DNA of 64,000 nucleotides from JAGLQQ01 sp043806135 (GCA_043806135.1 JAZDHG010000016.1:1-64000), one strand, 5' to 3'. Positions 24,752 to 34,018 are shown, counted from the stretch's first letter. Notes: generated from the letters alone by a model not told the origin. A program made the numbers and translations.

Positions 24752-26113
24752 ATGACTGATAACAGAGTTTTGCTGAGCAAAAAGGAATTGCCTAAGGCAT
24801 GGTACAATATTCAGGCTGATATATCCAAACCTGTTCCGCCTGCATTACACCCGGGAACCGGCAAGCCGGCAACCGCAGAAGACTTTGCGCCGATATTTCC
24901 TATGTCGCTTATTGAGCAGGAAGTAAGTAGAAAACGCTGGATAGATATCCCGGAAGAAGTGCTGGATATCCTTTCTATCTGGAGGCCGACGCCGCTTATC
25001 AGAGCGAAAAGACTGGAAGCATTCCTGGGGACACCGGCTAAAATATATTTTAAAGACGAATCAGTAAGCCCGGCAGGCTCGCATAAGCCCAACACAGCAG
25101 TAGCACAGGCATATTATAATAAGCAGGCAGGCATTAGCCGTATTGCAACTGAGACAGGAGCAGGGCAATGGGGCAGTGCGCTTGCTTTTGCTACGAATTT
25201 TTTCGGCATTGAATGCGTTGTGTATATGGTCAAGATAAGTTATGAACAAAAACCTTATCGACGTTCTTTAATGCATCTGTGGAAGGCTACTGTTTACCCG
25301 AGTCCTTCCCGGAGAACAAACGCCGGAAGAATGATTTTAGAAAAAGATCCAGATTGTCCGGGAAGCTTAGGCATGGCCATAAGTGAAGCCATTGAAGATA
25401 CGGTTACAAGTAAAAATACAAAATATTCACTGGGCAGCGTGTTGAATCATGTCCTTATGCATCAGACAATTGTCGGACTGGAAACAAAAAAACAGCTGCA
25501 GAATATCGGGGAAATCCCTGATATTATGATTGGATGCTGCGGCGGCGGAAGTAATTTTGCCGGGTTTATTTTTCCGTTTGTATTTGATAAGATAAACGAA
25601 AAAAGAAAAATCCGCTTTATAGGTACAGAACCGGAAGCATGTCCAACCTTGACAAAAGGGCCTTACCGCTACGATTTTGGCGATACGGCCATGACCACCC
25701 CGCTGATCAAGATGCATACGCTGGGGCATACTTTTGTGCCGCCGGGAATTCATGCCGGAGGATTACGCTATCATGGGATGGCGCCTTTAGTAAGTTTTCT
25801 CAAAAACGAGAATATGATCGAAGCTGTAAGTTTTCATCAGAACGCGGCATTTGAGGCAGCGGTTACTTTTGCCAGAACAGAAGGACGGGTCCCTGCTCCG
25901 GAAACATCGCATGCGATTCGAGCGGCAATAGACGAGGCTATAAAGGCAAAAGAGGAAGGCAGGGGAAAAACAATAGTGTTTAATTACAGCGGCCATGGAT
26001 TTTTTGATTTAAGTTCATATGATAAGTATCTTTCGGGAAGCCTGCAGGATTTTGAATATCCAGAGGAAAAAATAAAAGAAGCATTGAAAAAATTGCCTGA
26101 TGTCAAAGAGTAA
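24752..26113 (+). CDS. Tryptophan synthase beta chain, TrpB2 type
   Basis: The 453-residue protein is the long TrpB2 form, about 50 residues longer than TrpB1. The PLP lysine is Lys112 in AGSHKPN, the catalytic acid Glu134 in TETGAGQW, and the phosphate loop is GCCGGGSN. TrpB2 enzymes make tryptophan from serine and indole, often without a TrpA partner; no trpA or other trp gene is in this window. Start preceded by AAAGGGGGAAA. Confidence 0.92.
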   Translation: MTDNRVLLSKKELPKAWYNIQADISKPVPPALHPGTGKPATAEDFAPIFPMSLIEQEVSRKRWIDIPEEVLDILSIWRPTPLIRAKRLEAFLGTPAKIYFKDESVSPAGSHKPNTAVAQAYYNKQAGISRIATETGAGQWGSALAFATNFFGIECVVYMVKISYEQKPYRRSLMHLWKATVYPSPSRRTNAGRMILEKDPDCPGSLGMAISEAIEDTVTSKNTKYSLGSVLNHVLMHQTIVGLETKKQLQNIGEIPDIMIGCCGGGSNFAGFIFPFVFDKINEKRKIRFIGTEPEACPTLTKGPYRYDFGDTAMTTPLIKMHTLGHTFVPPGIHAGGLRYHGMAPLVSFLKNENMIEAVSFHQNAAFEAAVTFARTEGRVPAPETSHAIRAAIDEAIKAKEEGRGKTIVFNYSGHGFFDLSSYDKYLSGSLQDFEYPEEKIKEALKKLPDVKE

Positions 26114-26250
26114 GAAAGCTGTTTGAAGATATCGCTTTTTTATAGAATCTTGCAGCTGGTCCATTATGATGGTCGCCCGGCAGGGCGTTTTCCGGATTGA
26201 TTTGGATTTCTACGCAGGGTTTTTATCCGGCATGTATGGGAACTTAAATT

Positions 26251-26496
26251 ATGTTTATTAGTATTAAAGTTATCACCAACGCGGCAAAAAATGAGATCAT
26301 TGAAAAGTCCAAAGGGGAATTGATTGTGAAAGTTACCGCAACGCCGGAGCGCGGTAAGGCAAATAAAAAAGTCCTTGAATTTTTAGCGGAATATTTTAAT
26401 GTAAACAAAACAGACATTTTGATTGTTAAGGGGAAGTACAACTCAAAGAAAATAATCAATATTATTAATAAGCAGCGAGTAGAGAGTAGCAAGTAG
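26251..26496 (+). CDS. DUF167 (YggU-type) protein
   Basis: The 81-residue protein has the DUF167 pattern: VITNAAKNEI, KVTATPERGKANKKVLEFLAEYF and DILIVKGKYNSKKII. Function in the family is unknown. Its last seven residues and stop codon are encoded by a heptamer repeat (units AGCAGCG, AGTAGAG, AGTAGCA, AGTAGCG), so the natural C terminus may have been replaced. The 137-bp spacer upstream holds nothing recognisable. Confidence 0.8.
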   Translation: MFISIKVITNAAKNEIIEKSKGELIVKVTATPERGKANKKVLEFLAEYFNVNKTDILIVKGKYNSKKIINIINKQRVESSK

Positions 26497-26505
26497 CGAG
26501 AAAAA
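26471..26505 (+). repeat. Heptamer array AGTAGCG reaching into a gene
   Basis: Units AGCAGCG, AGTAGAG, AGTAGCA, AGTAGCG, AGAAAAA start inside the DUF167 gene, 26 bases before its stop codon end, and continue into the spacer. The register is perfect over five units. Confidence 0.75.
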
Positions 26506-26560
26506 TAAAAGAATTAAAACGGAAATATCCCGACGATTAAGTTTAGAAAGGACGGAGAAG

Positions 26561-26782
26561 ATGAGAGAAAAGGTACAGAAGATTTTGGATCAGATAAGGC
26601 CGGCGCTTCAGGCAGACGGCGGCGATGTTAAGCTGATTGATGTAACTGAACAGGGCATAGTTAAAGTGCGGCTTCAGGGAGCCTGCGGCAGCTGTCCCAT
26701 GTCTCAGATGACTCTGAAAATGGGCATTGAAAAAAGAATAAAGGAAGAAATCCCTTCAATAAAAGAAGTTGTAGCAGTTTAA
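26561..26782 (+). CDS. NifU C-terminal-like Fe-S scaffold protein
   Basis: This 73-residue protein is a stand-alone Nfu domain that carries Fe-S clusters to target proteins. RPALQADGGDVKLIDV and the cluster motif CGSCPMS (two cysteines) are visible. It precedes nikR by 28 bases. Clients such as aconitase and the hydrogenase are encoded in the same window. Confidence 0.93.
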   Translation: MREKVQKILDQIRPALQADGGDVKLIDVTEQGIVKVRLQGACGSCPMSQMTLKMGIEKRIKEEIPSIKEVVAV

Positions 26783-26810
26783 TTTGTTAATAAAAAACAA
26801 GGAATATGCC

Positions 26811-27221
26811 GTGGCTAAACTGGTTCGTTTTGGCGTCTCTGTTGATGCCCAGCTGCTGGACGGTTTTGATAAACTGATTTTAGAGCAGAAATATTCAAAT
26901 CGTTCGCAGGCTATAGCTGTGCTTATGCGTAATAAGATTATTGAGCGTAACTGGCAGCACAGGCAGGCTAATATCGTGGCAATTATCAGCCTGGTGTATA
27001 ATCATCATAAAAGAGAGCTGGTGAATAAAGTCATGGATGTTCAGCATGATTTTCAAAAGCTGATTATTTCCAGTCAGCATATACATCTTGATCATGATAA
27101 CTGCTTGGAAATCATAGCCTGCAGAGGTAAAAACAGCAATATTCTTAAGTTATCCCGTGCCTTAGGCGCAATAAAAGGGATCAAGCATACATCTTTGTCG
27201 CTGACAACCAGCGGCAAATAA
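26811..27221 (+). CDS. nikR: Nickel-responsive regulator NikR
   Basis: NikR is a ribbon-helix-helix repressor that binds nickel and controls nickel uptake. GTG at 26811 follows AAGGA at seven bases and gives 136 residues starting AKLVRFGVSVDAQLL, the standard DNA-binding strand. Metal ligands His79, His90, His92 and Cys98 have the E. coli spacing (11, 2, 6). The [NiFe] hydrogenase at 60630 explains a need for nickel. I found no clear operator palindrome in the window, so its targets are probably elsewhere. A strong terminator follows. Confidence 0.92.
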   Translation: MAKLVRFGVSVDAQLLDGFDKLILEQKYSNRSQAIAVLMRNKIIERNWQHRQANIVAIISLVYNHHKRELVNKVMDVQHDFQKLIISSQHIHLDHDNCLEIIACRGKNSNILKLSRALGAIKGIKHTSLSLTTSGK

Positions 27222-27248
27222 ACAGCCCTTAATATTATACATCTATTA

Positions 27249-27286
27249 AAAGGCAGCGTAAATTTTTGGCTGCCTTTTGCTTTTTC
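27249..27286 (+). terminator. Rho-independent terminator after nikR
   Basis: A perfect 10-bp stem AAAAGGCAGC (27249-27258) with GCTGCCTTTT (27270-27279), loop of 11, is followed by GCTTTTTCCC. It separates the nikR unit from the tmk operon and is close to symmetric, so it could act on both strands. Confidence 0.85.
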
Positions 27287-27380
27287 CCGTCAAATTTTAT
27301 GTTAACTTTATTAAAAGTCTAACGTATTTGGAAAGACTTGCTATATAAGGAGATATTTGTTAAAATCACATAGGAGAATC

Positions 27381-28013
27381 ATGTCTAAAAAACGCGGAAT
27401 TCTACTTAGTTTTGAGGGTATTGAAGGTACTGGCAAGAGTACGCAGACCAGACTTTTATGCAAATATTTAAAGAATAAAGGCATAGCATATACTGTCTTA
27501 AGAGAGCCCGGATCTTCTGTAATAGGGGAGCAGATACGTAATATCCTGCTCTACAGCAAAAGCAGCCTAAGCTGTTTTGCGGAAACCCTGCTTTTTATTG
27601 TAGCCCGTGACCAATTAAGAAGGCAAAAGATAGAGTTTGCGTTAGCAAAAAAAGACGTGGTAATACTTGATCGCTATGCAGATGCGACCATTGCTTACCA
27701 AGGGTATGGATCAGGAGTGGACATTAAGCTCATAAGTGAGTTAAATAAGCTTGCGATGGGTGCAGCTATCCCTGATGTGACTATTTTGTTCGATCTAGAC
27801 CCCAAAATCGGGCTTGTGCGCTCCGGCAGAAATGATCGTTTTGAGAAAAGAAAAATGGATTTTCATAAAAGAGTGCGCGATGGATATCTTAGGCTTGCCA
27901 AAGAAAACCCGAAAAGAATAAAAATTATTAGCGCAAAAGAAGATGCGGCTTGCATTCAAGATAAGGTAAGAGAGATCCTTTTAAATGCATTTAAATCTAA
28001 AAAAAACAGATAG
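27381..28013 (+). CDS. tmk: Thymidylate kinase
   Basis: dTMP kinase phosphorylates dTMP for DNA synthesis. The ATG at 27381, after AGGAGA, gives 210 residues; a TTG at 27357 also has a ribosome binding site and would add eight. The P loop is GIEGTGKST (residues 13-21), with LREPGSS for dTMP and LDRYADATIAYQG around residue 85-100. It overlaps holB by 29 bases, a common pairing of dTMP kinase and the clamp-loader subunit. Confidence 0.94.
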   Translation: MSKKRGILLSFEGIEGTGKSTQTRLLCKYLKNKGIAYTVLREPGSSVIGEQIRNILLYSKSSLSCFAETLLFIVARDQLRRQKIEFALAKKDVVILDRYADATIAYQGYGSGVDIKLISELNKLAMGAAIPDVTILFDLDPKIGLVRSGRNDRFEKRKMDFHKRVRDGYLRLAKENPKRIKIISAKEDAACIQDKVREILLNAFKSKKNR

Positions 28014-28872
28014 CACGGCTGCCTGCGCGGCAGAGTTGATGGAAACGATTCAGTCTGGATCTTTTTTAATTGAAGGTCCGGATAAGGACAAAATCATCAA
28101 AGAAGTTATGGAAATGGTCAAGGGGCTATTCTGCGCAGGAGCCAAGGAGAACACTGGATATTGCCGAGTGTGTAATGATTGCCAGATGCTTGCCAAAGGC
28201 AGTCACCCGGATCTTTACTGGATTGGAGTCGGCAGCGGATCTTCAGTAATAAAAATTGAAGATATCCGGCTGCTAAAAGAACGTGTTAGTGTAAAGCCTT
28301 TTCAGGCGCAAAAGAAGGTATTTATTATACAGGACGCAGAGCGCTTGAACCAAGCTGCGGCAAATGCTTTGTTGAAAACGCTTGAGGAACCGCCTGCCGG
28401 GGTAGTGCTGATCCTAATCACTGCTAGCGTAAGCCAGTTGCCGCTTACGGTTGTCTCACGCTGCGGACGGATTCGTTTTTCTCAAGACAAATCAAACAGC
28501 GATGCTGCTTTTGAAGACAGAGACATGCTTCTTGCAGGATTTTTCGCTAAAGATGACAAAACGGCGCAAAAAAAATTATATGATGATATAGGCAGCATCG
28601 AACGAACCCATGTATGTGATTTGCTGCAGGAATTAGTATGTGTATTCAGGGATTTGCTTATGATAAAACTGGGGGTCGAAACCGTAAATTTTATGAGCAG
28701 TCAATCTAGCCAAACTTTGCGGTGCTGGGCGGAAAATTTTTCAGCAGCAGACATGCAGACTCTTATTGATGATGTGCTTCTCACGAAGTACTATATCAAT
28801 GGTAATGCAAACACAAAGCTATCGATAGATTTACTGATCAAAACTATTAACAAAAGAAGTTATGACATATAG
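27985..28872 (+). CDS. holB: DNA polymerase III delta-prime subunit
   Basis: This clamp-loader subunit is 295 residues. It has a degenerate nucleotide site, a zinc module (CRVCNDC near residue 60), and the AAA+ segments KVFIIQDAERLNQAAANALLKTLEEPP and LPLTVVSRCGRIRF. The C-terminal part is poorly conserved, as usual. Start and end overlap or touch its neighbours tmk and the RicT-like gene. Confidence 0.9.
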   Translation: MHLNLKKTDSTAACAAELMETIQSGSFLIEGPDKDKIIKEVMEMVKGLFCAGAKENTGYCRVCNDCQMLAKGSHPDLYWIGVGSGSSVIKIEDIRLLKERVSVKPFQAQKKVFIIQDAERLNQAAANALLKTLEEPPAGVVLILITASVSQLPLTVVSRCGRIRFSQDKSNSDAAFEDRDMLLAGFFAKDDKTAQKKLYDDIGSIERTHVCDLLQELVCVFRDLLMIKLGVETVNFMSSQSSQTLRCWAENFSAADMQTLIDDVLLTKYYINGNANTKLSIDLLIKTINKRSYDI

Positions 28873-28892
28873 CTTTTATTGAGGTGATTAAA

Positions 28893-29702
28893 TTGAAGAT
28901 TATTGAAGTCAGGTTGCGCAGGCAAGGCAAAGTTACAAATTTTAATACAAACAATATTGAAGTTAAACCGCTGGATATTGTTATTGTTGAATCTGAACGG
29001 GGCATTGATTATGGATGTGTTATTTCTGATGCAGAACACGCTACTGCTGAAAAAATGAAAGGTGGGATCAAATCCATCATTAGGGTAGCTGCCGCTCAGG
29101 ATCTGGAACAAATTGCAAAGAACCGGCAAGAGATAAAAAGTGTTTTTGATACAGCACAGAAGAAAATGCAAGAGCGCAAGCTATCGATGAAATTAGTTCA
29201 GGCTGAATACTCATTTGATCGCAGTAAAGTAACATTTTACTTTACCGCGGAAGGACGCATTGATTTCAGAGAGCTTGTCCGGGACCTGGCGCATCTTTTT
29301 AAAGCCCGGATTGAACTCAAACAGATAGGGGTGCGCGATGAGGTGAAGATGTTCGGAGGGTATGGCTCTTGCGGCAGAAACCTTTGCTGCGCTTCTTTTT
29401 TGAAAGACTTTGAGCCGGTTACAATTCGTATGGCCAAGCAGCAGAATATGCCTTTGAATCCGGAAAAGATCTCAGGGGTTTGCGGGCGGCTTATGTGCTG
29501 TTTGGGATATGAATATCATACGTATAAAGAATTCTCCAAGTGTCTGCCTAAAGAGGGACAGTATATTGAAACTCCGGAGGGCAAGGGACGGGTTATCGCG
29601 GTGCATACTCTGAAACAGACGGTTGAAGTTGAACTGGAGGATGAACGGAAAATGGAAATTTCATTAGAGGAAACATGTAAAATTAAACATGGGAAAAAGT
29701 AA
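28893..29702 (+). CDS. PSP1 / RicT-like regulatory iron-sulfur protein
   Basis: PSP1-domain proteins (YaaT/RicT in Bacillus) act in a complex affecting RNase Y, sporulation and competence, and carry Fe-S clusters. TTG at 28893 is chosen after GAGGTGA, giving 269 residues starting KIIEVRLRRQGK; a GTG at 28884 is the alternative. The cysteine-rich core has GGYGSCGRNLCCASF and GVCGRLMCCLGYE near residues 150-205. The tmk-holB-ricT order is the same as in Firmicutes. It overlaps metG by 14 bases. Confidence 0.88.
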   Translation: MKIIEVRLRRQGKVTNFNTNNIEVKPLDIVIVESERGIDYGCVISDAEHATAEKMKGGIKSIIRVAAAQDLEQIAKNRQEIKSVFDTAQKKMQERKLSMKLVQAEYSFDRSKVTFYFTAEGRIDFRELVRDLAHLFKARIELKQIGVRDEVKMFGGYGSCGRNLCCASFLKDFEPVTIRMAKQQNMPLNPEKISGVCGRLMCCLGYEYHTYKEFSKCLPKEGQYIETPEGKGRVIAVHTLKQTVEVELEDERKMEISLEETCKIKHGKK

Positions 29703-31161
29703 TATATTTTATATAACTACGGCAATAGATTACCCGTCAGGCGCGCCGCATATCGGACATGCTTACGAGAAAATTTTAGCGGACGTAATAGCCAGGTGGC
29801 AGAGGCTAAAAGGCAAAGAGGTTTTTCTTTGTACTGGAACTGATGAACATGGTCAGAAAATAGAAAAATACGCTAAGCTTGAGAATAAAACACCTCGGGA
29901 TTTTGTTAATGGAATGAGCGCGAAGTTTTTAAAGCTTTGTAAGCTGTTGAACATTTCAAATGATGATTTTATCCGTACCACTGAACAAAGACATATTAAA
30001 GTAGCTCTTGCGTTGCTTGAAAAAGCAATGCAAAAAGGAGATATTTACAAAGACGAATACGAAGGATTTTATTGCGTAGAATGTGAATCCTTTTATCTGG
30101 AACGTGATCTTAATCAGGGCAATTGCCCGGTGCACGGCAAGAAAGCAGACTGGATAAAAGAGAAAGGCTATTTTTTTAAAATGAGCAGATATGCTCAAGC
30201 TGTTTTAGCGCATATTGAAAAAAACGAAGATTTTATTTTTCCGAAAACCCGGCGTCATGAAATAATTAACAGGATAAAAGAAGGGGTGAGGGATTTAAGT
30301 GTATCTCGTTCGAATTTTACTTGGGGAATTCCCTGGCCTGGTGATGATAAACATGTGGTTTTTGTCTGGTTCGATGCCCTGATAAATTATGTAAGCGCCA
30401 CAGGATATCCGGACGGCGAACGTTTTAAAAAATTCTGGCCTGCCGATATTCACATGATCGGCAAAGATATTCTCTGGTTCCATACCATGGTCTGGATGTC
30501 TATCCTGCTCTCAGCCGATATCCAACTGCCTAAATGTGTTTTTGTGCACGGGTTTATTAACCTGGGCGGAGAAAAGATATCAAAAAGCACAGGTGCTACG
30601 GTAGACCCTGTGGAACTGGTTGAAAAGTACGGAGCAGACAGCCTGCGTTATTTTCTGCTGCGTGAATTTTCTTTTACAGAGGACGGTAATTTTAGTGAGG
30701 CGGCACTGATCAGGCGCATCAACAGCGACCTGGCTAATGATCTGGGCAATCTTGTGTACAGATCTTTGACCATGGTAGAAAAATACTTTCAAGGCGATCT
30801 TCCTCAGATTTACGGCCAAACATCAGGCAAGGAATTGTTTGCTTTTGCCCAGGCGCTAAGCGACGAGGTAGATAAACAAATGCGAGAGTATAATTTTTCT
30901 CAAAGCCTTGCTAAGATATGGGAAGTAATAAACGCAGCGAATAAATTCATTGAAGATACAAAACCATGGGTTTTGTTTAAAGAAAAAAAAGAAGAGGAAT
31001 TAAAAGATTTTATTTTTGTGCTCACTTACGTGATCAGAAAAGTGCAGGAAAATATCTTTCCGTTTATGCCAGAGACCTCAGAGTCAATCAAAGAGCAGTT
31101 TGGTGAGAAAAAAGTTAAAAAAGGCAAGCCGTTGTTTCCAAGGATAGAGAATGCTGATTGA
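29689..31161 (+). CDS. metG: Methionyl-tRNA synthetase, short form
   Basis: MetRS charges tRNA-Met. The 490-residue protein has the HIGH variant HIGH at 21-24, a one-knuckle zinc site (Cys129, Cys132, Cys146, His149) and the KMSKS variant KISKS at 296-300. The C-terminal tRNA-binding (EMAP-like) domain of the 640-residue form is absent and is not encoded next door. It overlaps both the RicT-like gene and tatD, as part of the tmk-holB-ricT-metG-tatD unit. Confidence 0.95.
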   Translation: MGKSNIFYITTAIDYPSGAPHIGHAYEKILADVIARWQRLKGKEVFLCTGTDEHGQKIEKYAKLENKTPRDFVNGMSAKFLKLCKLLNISNDDFIRTTEQRHIKVALALLEKAMQKGDIYKDEYEGFYCVECESFYLERDLNQGNCPVHGKKADWIKEKGYFFKMSRYAQAVLAHIEKNEDFIFPKTRRHEIINRIKEGVRDLSVSRSNFTWGIPWPGDDKHVVFVWFDALINYVSATGYPDGERFKKFWPADIHMIGKDILWFHTMVWMSILLSADIQLPKCVFVHGFINLGGEKISKSTGATVDPVELVEKYGADSLRYFLLREFSFTEDGNFSEAALIRRINSDLANDLGNLVYRSLTMVEKYFQGDLPQIYGQTSGKELFAFAQALSDEVDKQMREYNFSQSLAKIWEVINAANKFIEDTKPWVLFKEKKEEELKDFIFVLTYVIRKVQENIFPFMPETSESIKEQFGEKKVKKGKPLFPRIENAD

Positions 31162-31939
31162 TACTCATTGCCATCTTGATTTTAAGCAGTTCGATGCGGA
31201 CAGACAGGATGTTATAAACCGTGCCAAAGAACAGGGCATAGGATATATAATAAATGTTGCCGCGGATTTGAAAGGCTCGGTTCAGTCTTTAAAGCTGGCG
31301 GCTGAATATGATTGTATATTTGCTACAGCCGGGATTCACCCGCATTATGCACTTAAAACAGGTGAGGATGAACTGAGGCAGCTTCGAGAGCTTACAGAAA
31401 ATAAGAAAATTGTTGCATTGGGAGAAGTTGGACTGGATTATTATAATCATGAGGCGGAACATTTTTTAATCGATCGAAAAATAAAATTAAAACAGCAGGA
31501 ACTTTTATGTGCCTTTATTGAAATAGCCAGAGAAAGACAACTGCCGATTATTTTTCATTGCCGTGAGGCTCATGATGATCTTCTGGCAATATTAAAAGAT
31601 AATTTAAAAGGCAGGGTGAAGGCTGTGGTGCATTGTTTTTCGGGAAGCAAAGAATTCTTGAGGAATTGTTTAGAGCTGGGAATTAAGGTGTCTTTTACAG
31701 CGAACATTACTTATAAAAAAGCGGATGATTTGAGGGATATTGTTTCTTATGTTCCGCTTGAAGAGATGTTTCTTGAAACCGATGCGCCGTTTCTTGCTCC
31801 TCAGGCAAAAAGAGGCAAGCGCAATGAGCCATCATATACGGAATATATCGCTCAAGAAGTTGCCAGAATAAAAAAAATGGATGCGGGAAAAGTGGCGGAT
31901 ATTACTACAAGAAGTGCGCGTTTGTTTTTTAATATTTAA
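31151..31939 (+). CDS. tatD: TatD family metal-dependent deoxyribonuclease
   Basis: TatD/YcfH proteins are TIM-barrel 3'-5' DNases. In the 262-residue protein the metal ligands are His6 and His8 (DTHCHLD), the Glu of GEVGLDYY, His in FHCREAHDD, His in VVHCFSGS and Asp in ETDAPFLAP. The place behind metG is very common, overlapping it by 11 bases. Confidence 0.95.
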   Translation: MLIDTHCHLDFKQFDADRQDVINRAKEQGIGYIINVAADLKGSVQSLKLAAEYDCIFATAGIHPHYALKTGEDELRQLRELTENKKIVALGEVGLDYYNHEAEHFLIDRKIKLKQQELLCAFIEIARERQLPIIFHCREAHDDLLAILKDNLKGRVKAVVHCFSGSKEFLRNCLELGIKVSFTANITYKKADDLRDIVSYVPLEEMFLETDAPFLAPQAKRGKRNEPSYTEYIAQEVARIKKMDAGKVADITTRSARLFFNI

Positions 31940-31966
31940 TTTAGGCTGGAAAATAATAACCGACAA

Positions 31967-33070
31967 GTGAAATCAAAAGCAAGTATTATACGTTGTCATA
32001 GTTATGATTCTGATGATCTTTATGAAGCCGTAAAAAAATCTGTTGATTTGATCGGCGGTATTGAACGTTTTGTCGAGAGAGGTCAAAAGGTTTTGCTGAA
32101 ACCGAATTTGCTGAAGGAAGCAAATCCTGAGGAAGCAGTGACTACGCATCCGGAATTTGTCAGAGCAGTTATCAGACTGGTTAAAGAACAGACAGGCAAT
32201 ATTTTTATCGGAGACAGCCCGGGCGGTTCGGTTAAAGCGCAGACAGTATATAAATCCTGCGGCATTGAAAAAGTTGCAGTTGAAGAAGGTGCTCAGCTTA
32301 TCCAGTTTAACAGCATTGTAAAAAAGGACAATATCCCTTTTGCCAAAATCATGGATGAAGTTGATGTACTGATCTCGCTGCCAAAGTTTAAAACACACAA
32401 TCTTGCCCTGATAACGGCAGCCGTAAAAAATGTGTTCGGGCTTATACCGGGTCTGCATAAAGTTCACGTGCATAAACAAGCACCGAATTTTATTAACTTT
32501 GGCAGGGAGCTTGCCCGTGTTTACAGAATAGCTAAACCGCATCTAAGCATTGTAGATGCGGTTGTTGCCATGCACGGTGACGGGCCTGCCGGCGGAGATC
32601 CGTATAATCTCGGGCTGGTTGTTGCATCAAGGGATGCCGTAAGCATTGATGCTATTTTGTCAAAAATTATCGGTATTCAGCCTTTAAGCGTACCCAGTAC
32701 TAAAGCGGCAGCCCTCATGCAATTAGGACAGGCGGATATAAATAATATTGACATTACCGGCGTTTCCTTGGAAGATATTATAGTAAGGGATTTTAAGCTG
32801 CCGAAGATTTTGGCTCTATTTAAAATACCTAACTTATTAGCAAAGAGCTTATTGCATCTTATTCCGTTGATGATGAGCATAGATAATCTCAAGTGCAATG
32901 GCTGCCTGGTTTGTAAAAATATATGCCCGCAAGGGGCAATTAAGAGTGTTCGGGGCTGTTTGAATCTTGATTTCAGGCGCTGCATTCTTTGTTTGTGCTG
33001 TAGTGAAATGTGTCCTAATAATGCGATCTACTTACGATTCTTAAACAGGAGAAAAGAAAGTGGCAAGTAA
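31967..33070 (+). CDS. DUF362 protein with C-terminal 4Fe-4S ferredoxin domain
   Basis: The 367-residue protein has a DUF362 domain (residues 1 to about 290: LLKPNLLKEANPEEAVTTHPEFV, IGDSPGG, LPKFKTHNLALITAAVKN) and two [4Fe-4S] motifs near the C terminus (CNGCLVCKNICP and CILCLCCSEMCP). The family is common in anaerobes, and its reaction is unknown. GTG start at 31967. Its 3' end overlaps the first response regulator by 11 bases, linking a putative redox protein with signalling. Confidence 0.85.
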   Translation: MKSKASIIRCHSYDSDDLYEAVKKSVDLIGGIERFVERGQKVLLKPNLLKEANPEEAVTTHPEFVRAVIRLVKEQTGNIFIGDSPGGSVKAQTVYKSCGIEKVAVEEGAQLIQFNSIVKKDNIPFAKIMDEVDVLISLPKFKTHNLALITAAVKNVFGLIPGLHKVHVHKQAPNFINFGRELARVYRIAKPHLSIVDAVVAMHGDGPAGGDPYNLGLVVASRDAVSIDAILSKIIGIQPLSVPSTKAAALMQLGQADINNIDITGVSLEDIIVRDFKLPKILALFKIPNLLAKSLLHLIPLMMSIDNLKCNGCLVCKNICPQGAIKSVRGCLNLDFRRCILCLCCSEMCPNNAIYLRFLNRRKESGK

Positions 33071-33956
33071 AATTTTTATAGTTGAAGATAACAAGAAAGA
33101 TGTTGAGTTTCTTCAAAAGACACTGGCAAAAGAAAAATACGCGGTGATACATGCACCTGACGGAAAAACTGCTTTTGAAATGCTTGAAAAAAACCAGCCG
33201 GATATAATTATCCTTGATCTGCTTCTGCCGGACATGGACGGATTTGAAATATGCAGAAGATTGCGGGCTGAGGAACGTTTCTTAAGCATTCCCATACTAT
33301 TTTTTACCTCCTCGAACAATATGGATAATAAACTGCTTGGATTGCAGTTAGGAGCATCGGATTTTCTGGGCAAGGGCTGTGATGAACGTGAACTTTTATT
33401 ACGCCTAAGAAATCTGCTGCATTATAAAAAGCAGTATGATGAAATGGTCAAGCTTTCTGTTATTGACAGCCTTACGCATGTATATAATCGCAGATATTTT
33501 CAGCATCGTTTAATGGATGAATTTGAACGCGGCCGGCGTTATGACCGTGAATTCTGCTGTATGATCATAGACGTGGATAAGTTTAAAAGCGTTAATGATA
33601 CGCATGGACATCCTGTCGGAGATGATGTGCTGAGGAATGTGGCGGCAATACTGCGCCGCAATACCCGTGCAGCCGATGTCCTCTGCCGCTATGGCGGAGA
33701 CGAATTCGGTCTATTACTGCCGGAAACAAATTTTCCAGGGGCTTTTGTTACTGCTGAACGAGTACGCGCTGTTGTGGAAAAAACGGATTTTACTAAAACC
33801 GATAATCCGGTAAAAATTACTTTAAGTTGTGGCATAAGTTCACTTATCGAAGGGGGAGCCCTGGGCATGGATGAACTGGTTACTCAGGCCGATGTAGCTT
33901 TATATCAGGCAAAAAGAAGCGGACGTAATCAAATCAGCTTTTACGGCAGGAAATAG
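33060..33956 (+). CDS. Response regulator with active GGDEF domain (PleD-like)
   Basis: The 298-residue protein has a receiver domain (residues 1-120; phospho-acceptor Asp53, conserved Lys105) and a GGDEF diguanylate cyclase domain (about 132-298). The signature GGDEF is intact at 212-216, with the inhibitory I-site RAAD at 203-206, five residues before it. It would make c-di-GMP when phosphorylated. GTG start at 33060 overlapping the DUF362 gene. No histidine kinase is adjacent. Confidence 0.93.
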   Translation: MASKIFIVEDNKKDVEFLQKTLAKEKYAVIHAPDGKTAFEMLEKNQPDIIILDLLLPDMDGFEICRRLRAEERFLSIPILFFTSSNNMDNKLLGLQLGASDFLGKGCDERELLLRLRNLLHYKKQYDEMVKLSVIDSLTHVYNRRYFQHRLMDEFERGRRYDREFCCMIIDVDKFKSVNDTHGHPVGDDVLRNVAAILRRNTRAADVLCRYGGDEFGLLLPETNFPGAFVTAERVRAVVEKTDFTKTDNPVKITLSCGISSLIEGGALGMDELVTQADVALYQAKRSGRNQISFYGRK

Positions 33957-34018
33957 TATCTTTTTTATTTCCAAAAGTTATAGCCGGCAGTCTTCTATAA
34001 AATGAAAGGAGTAAGGCG

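Noticed and set aside
31973..32542. Antisense frame of 189 codons opposite the DUF362 gene
   Set aside because: It is a shadow of a well-supported gene and has no homology or start signal.
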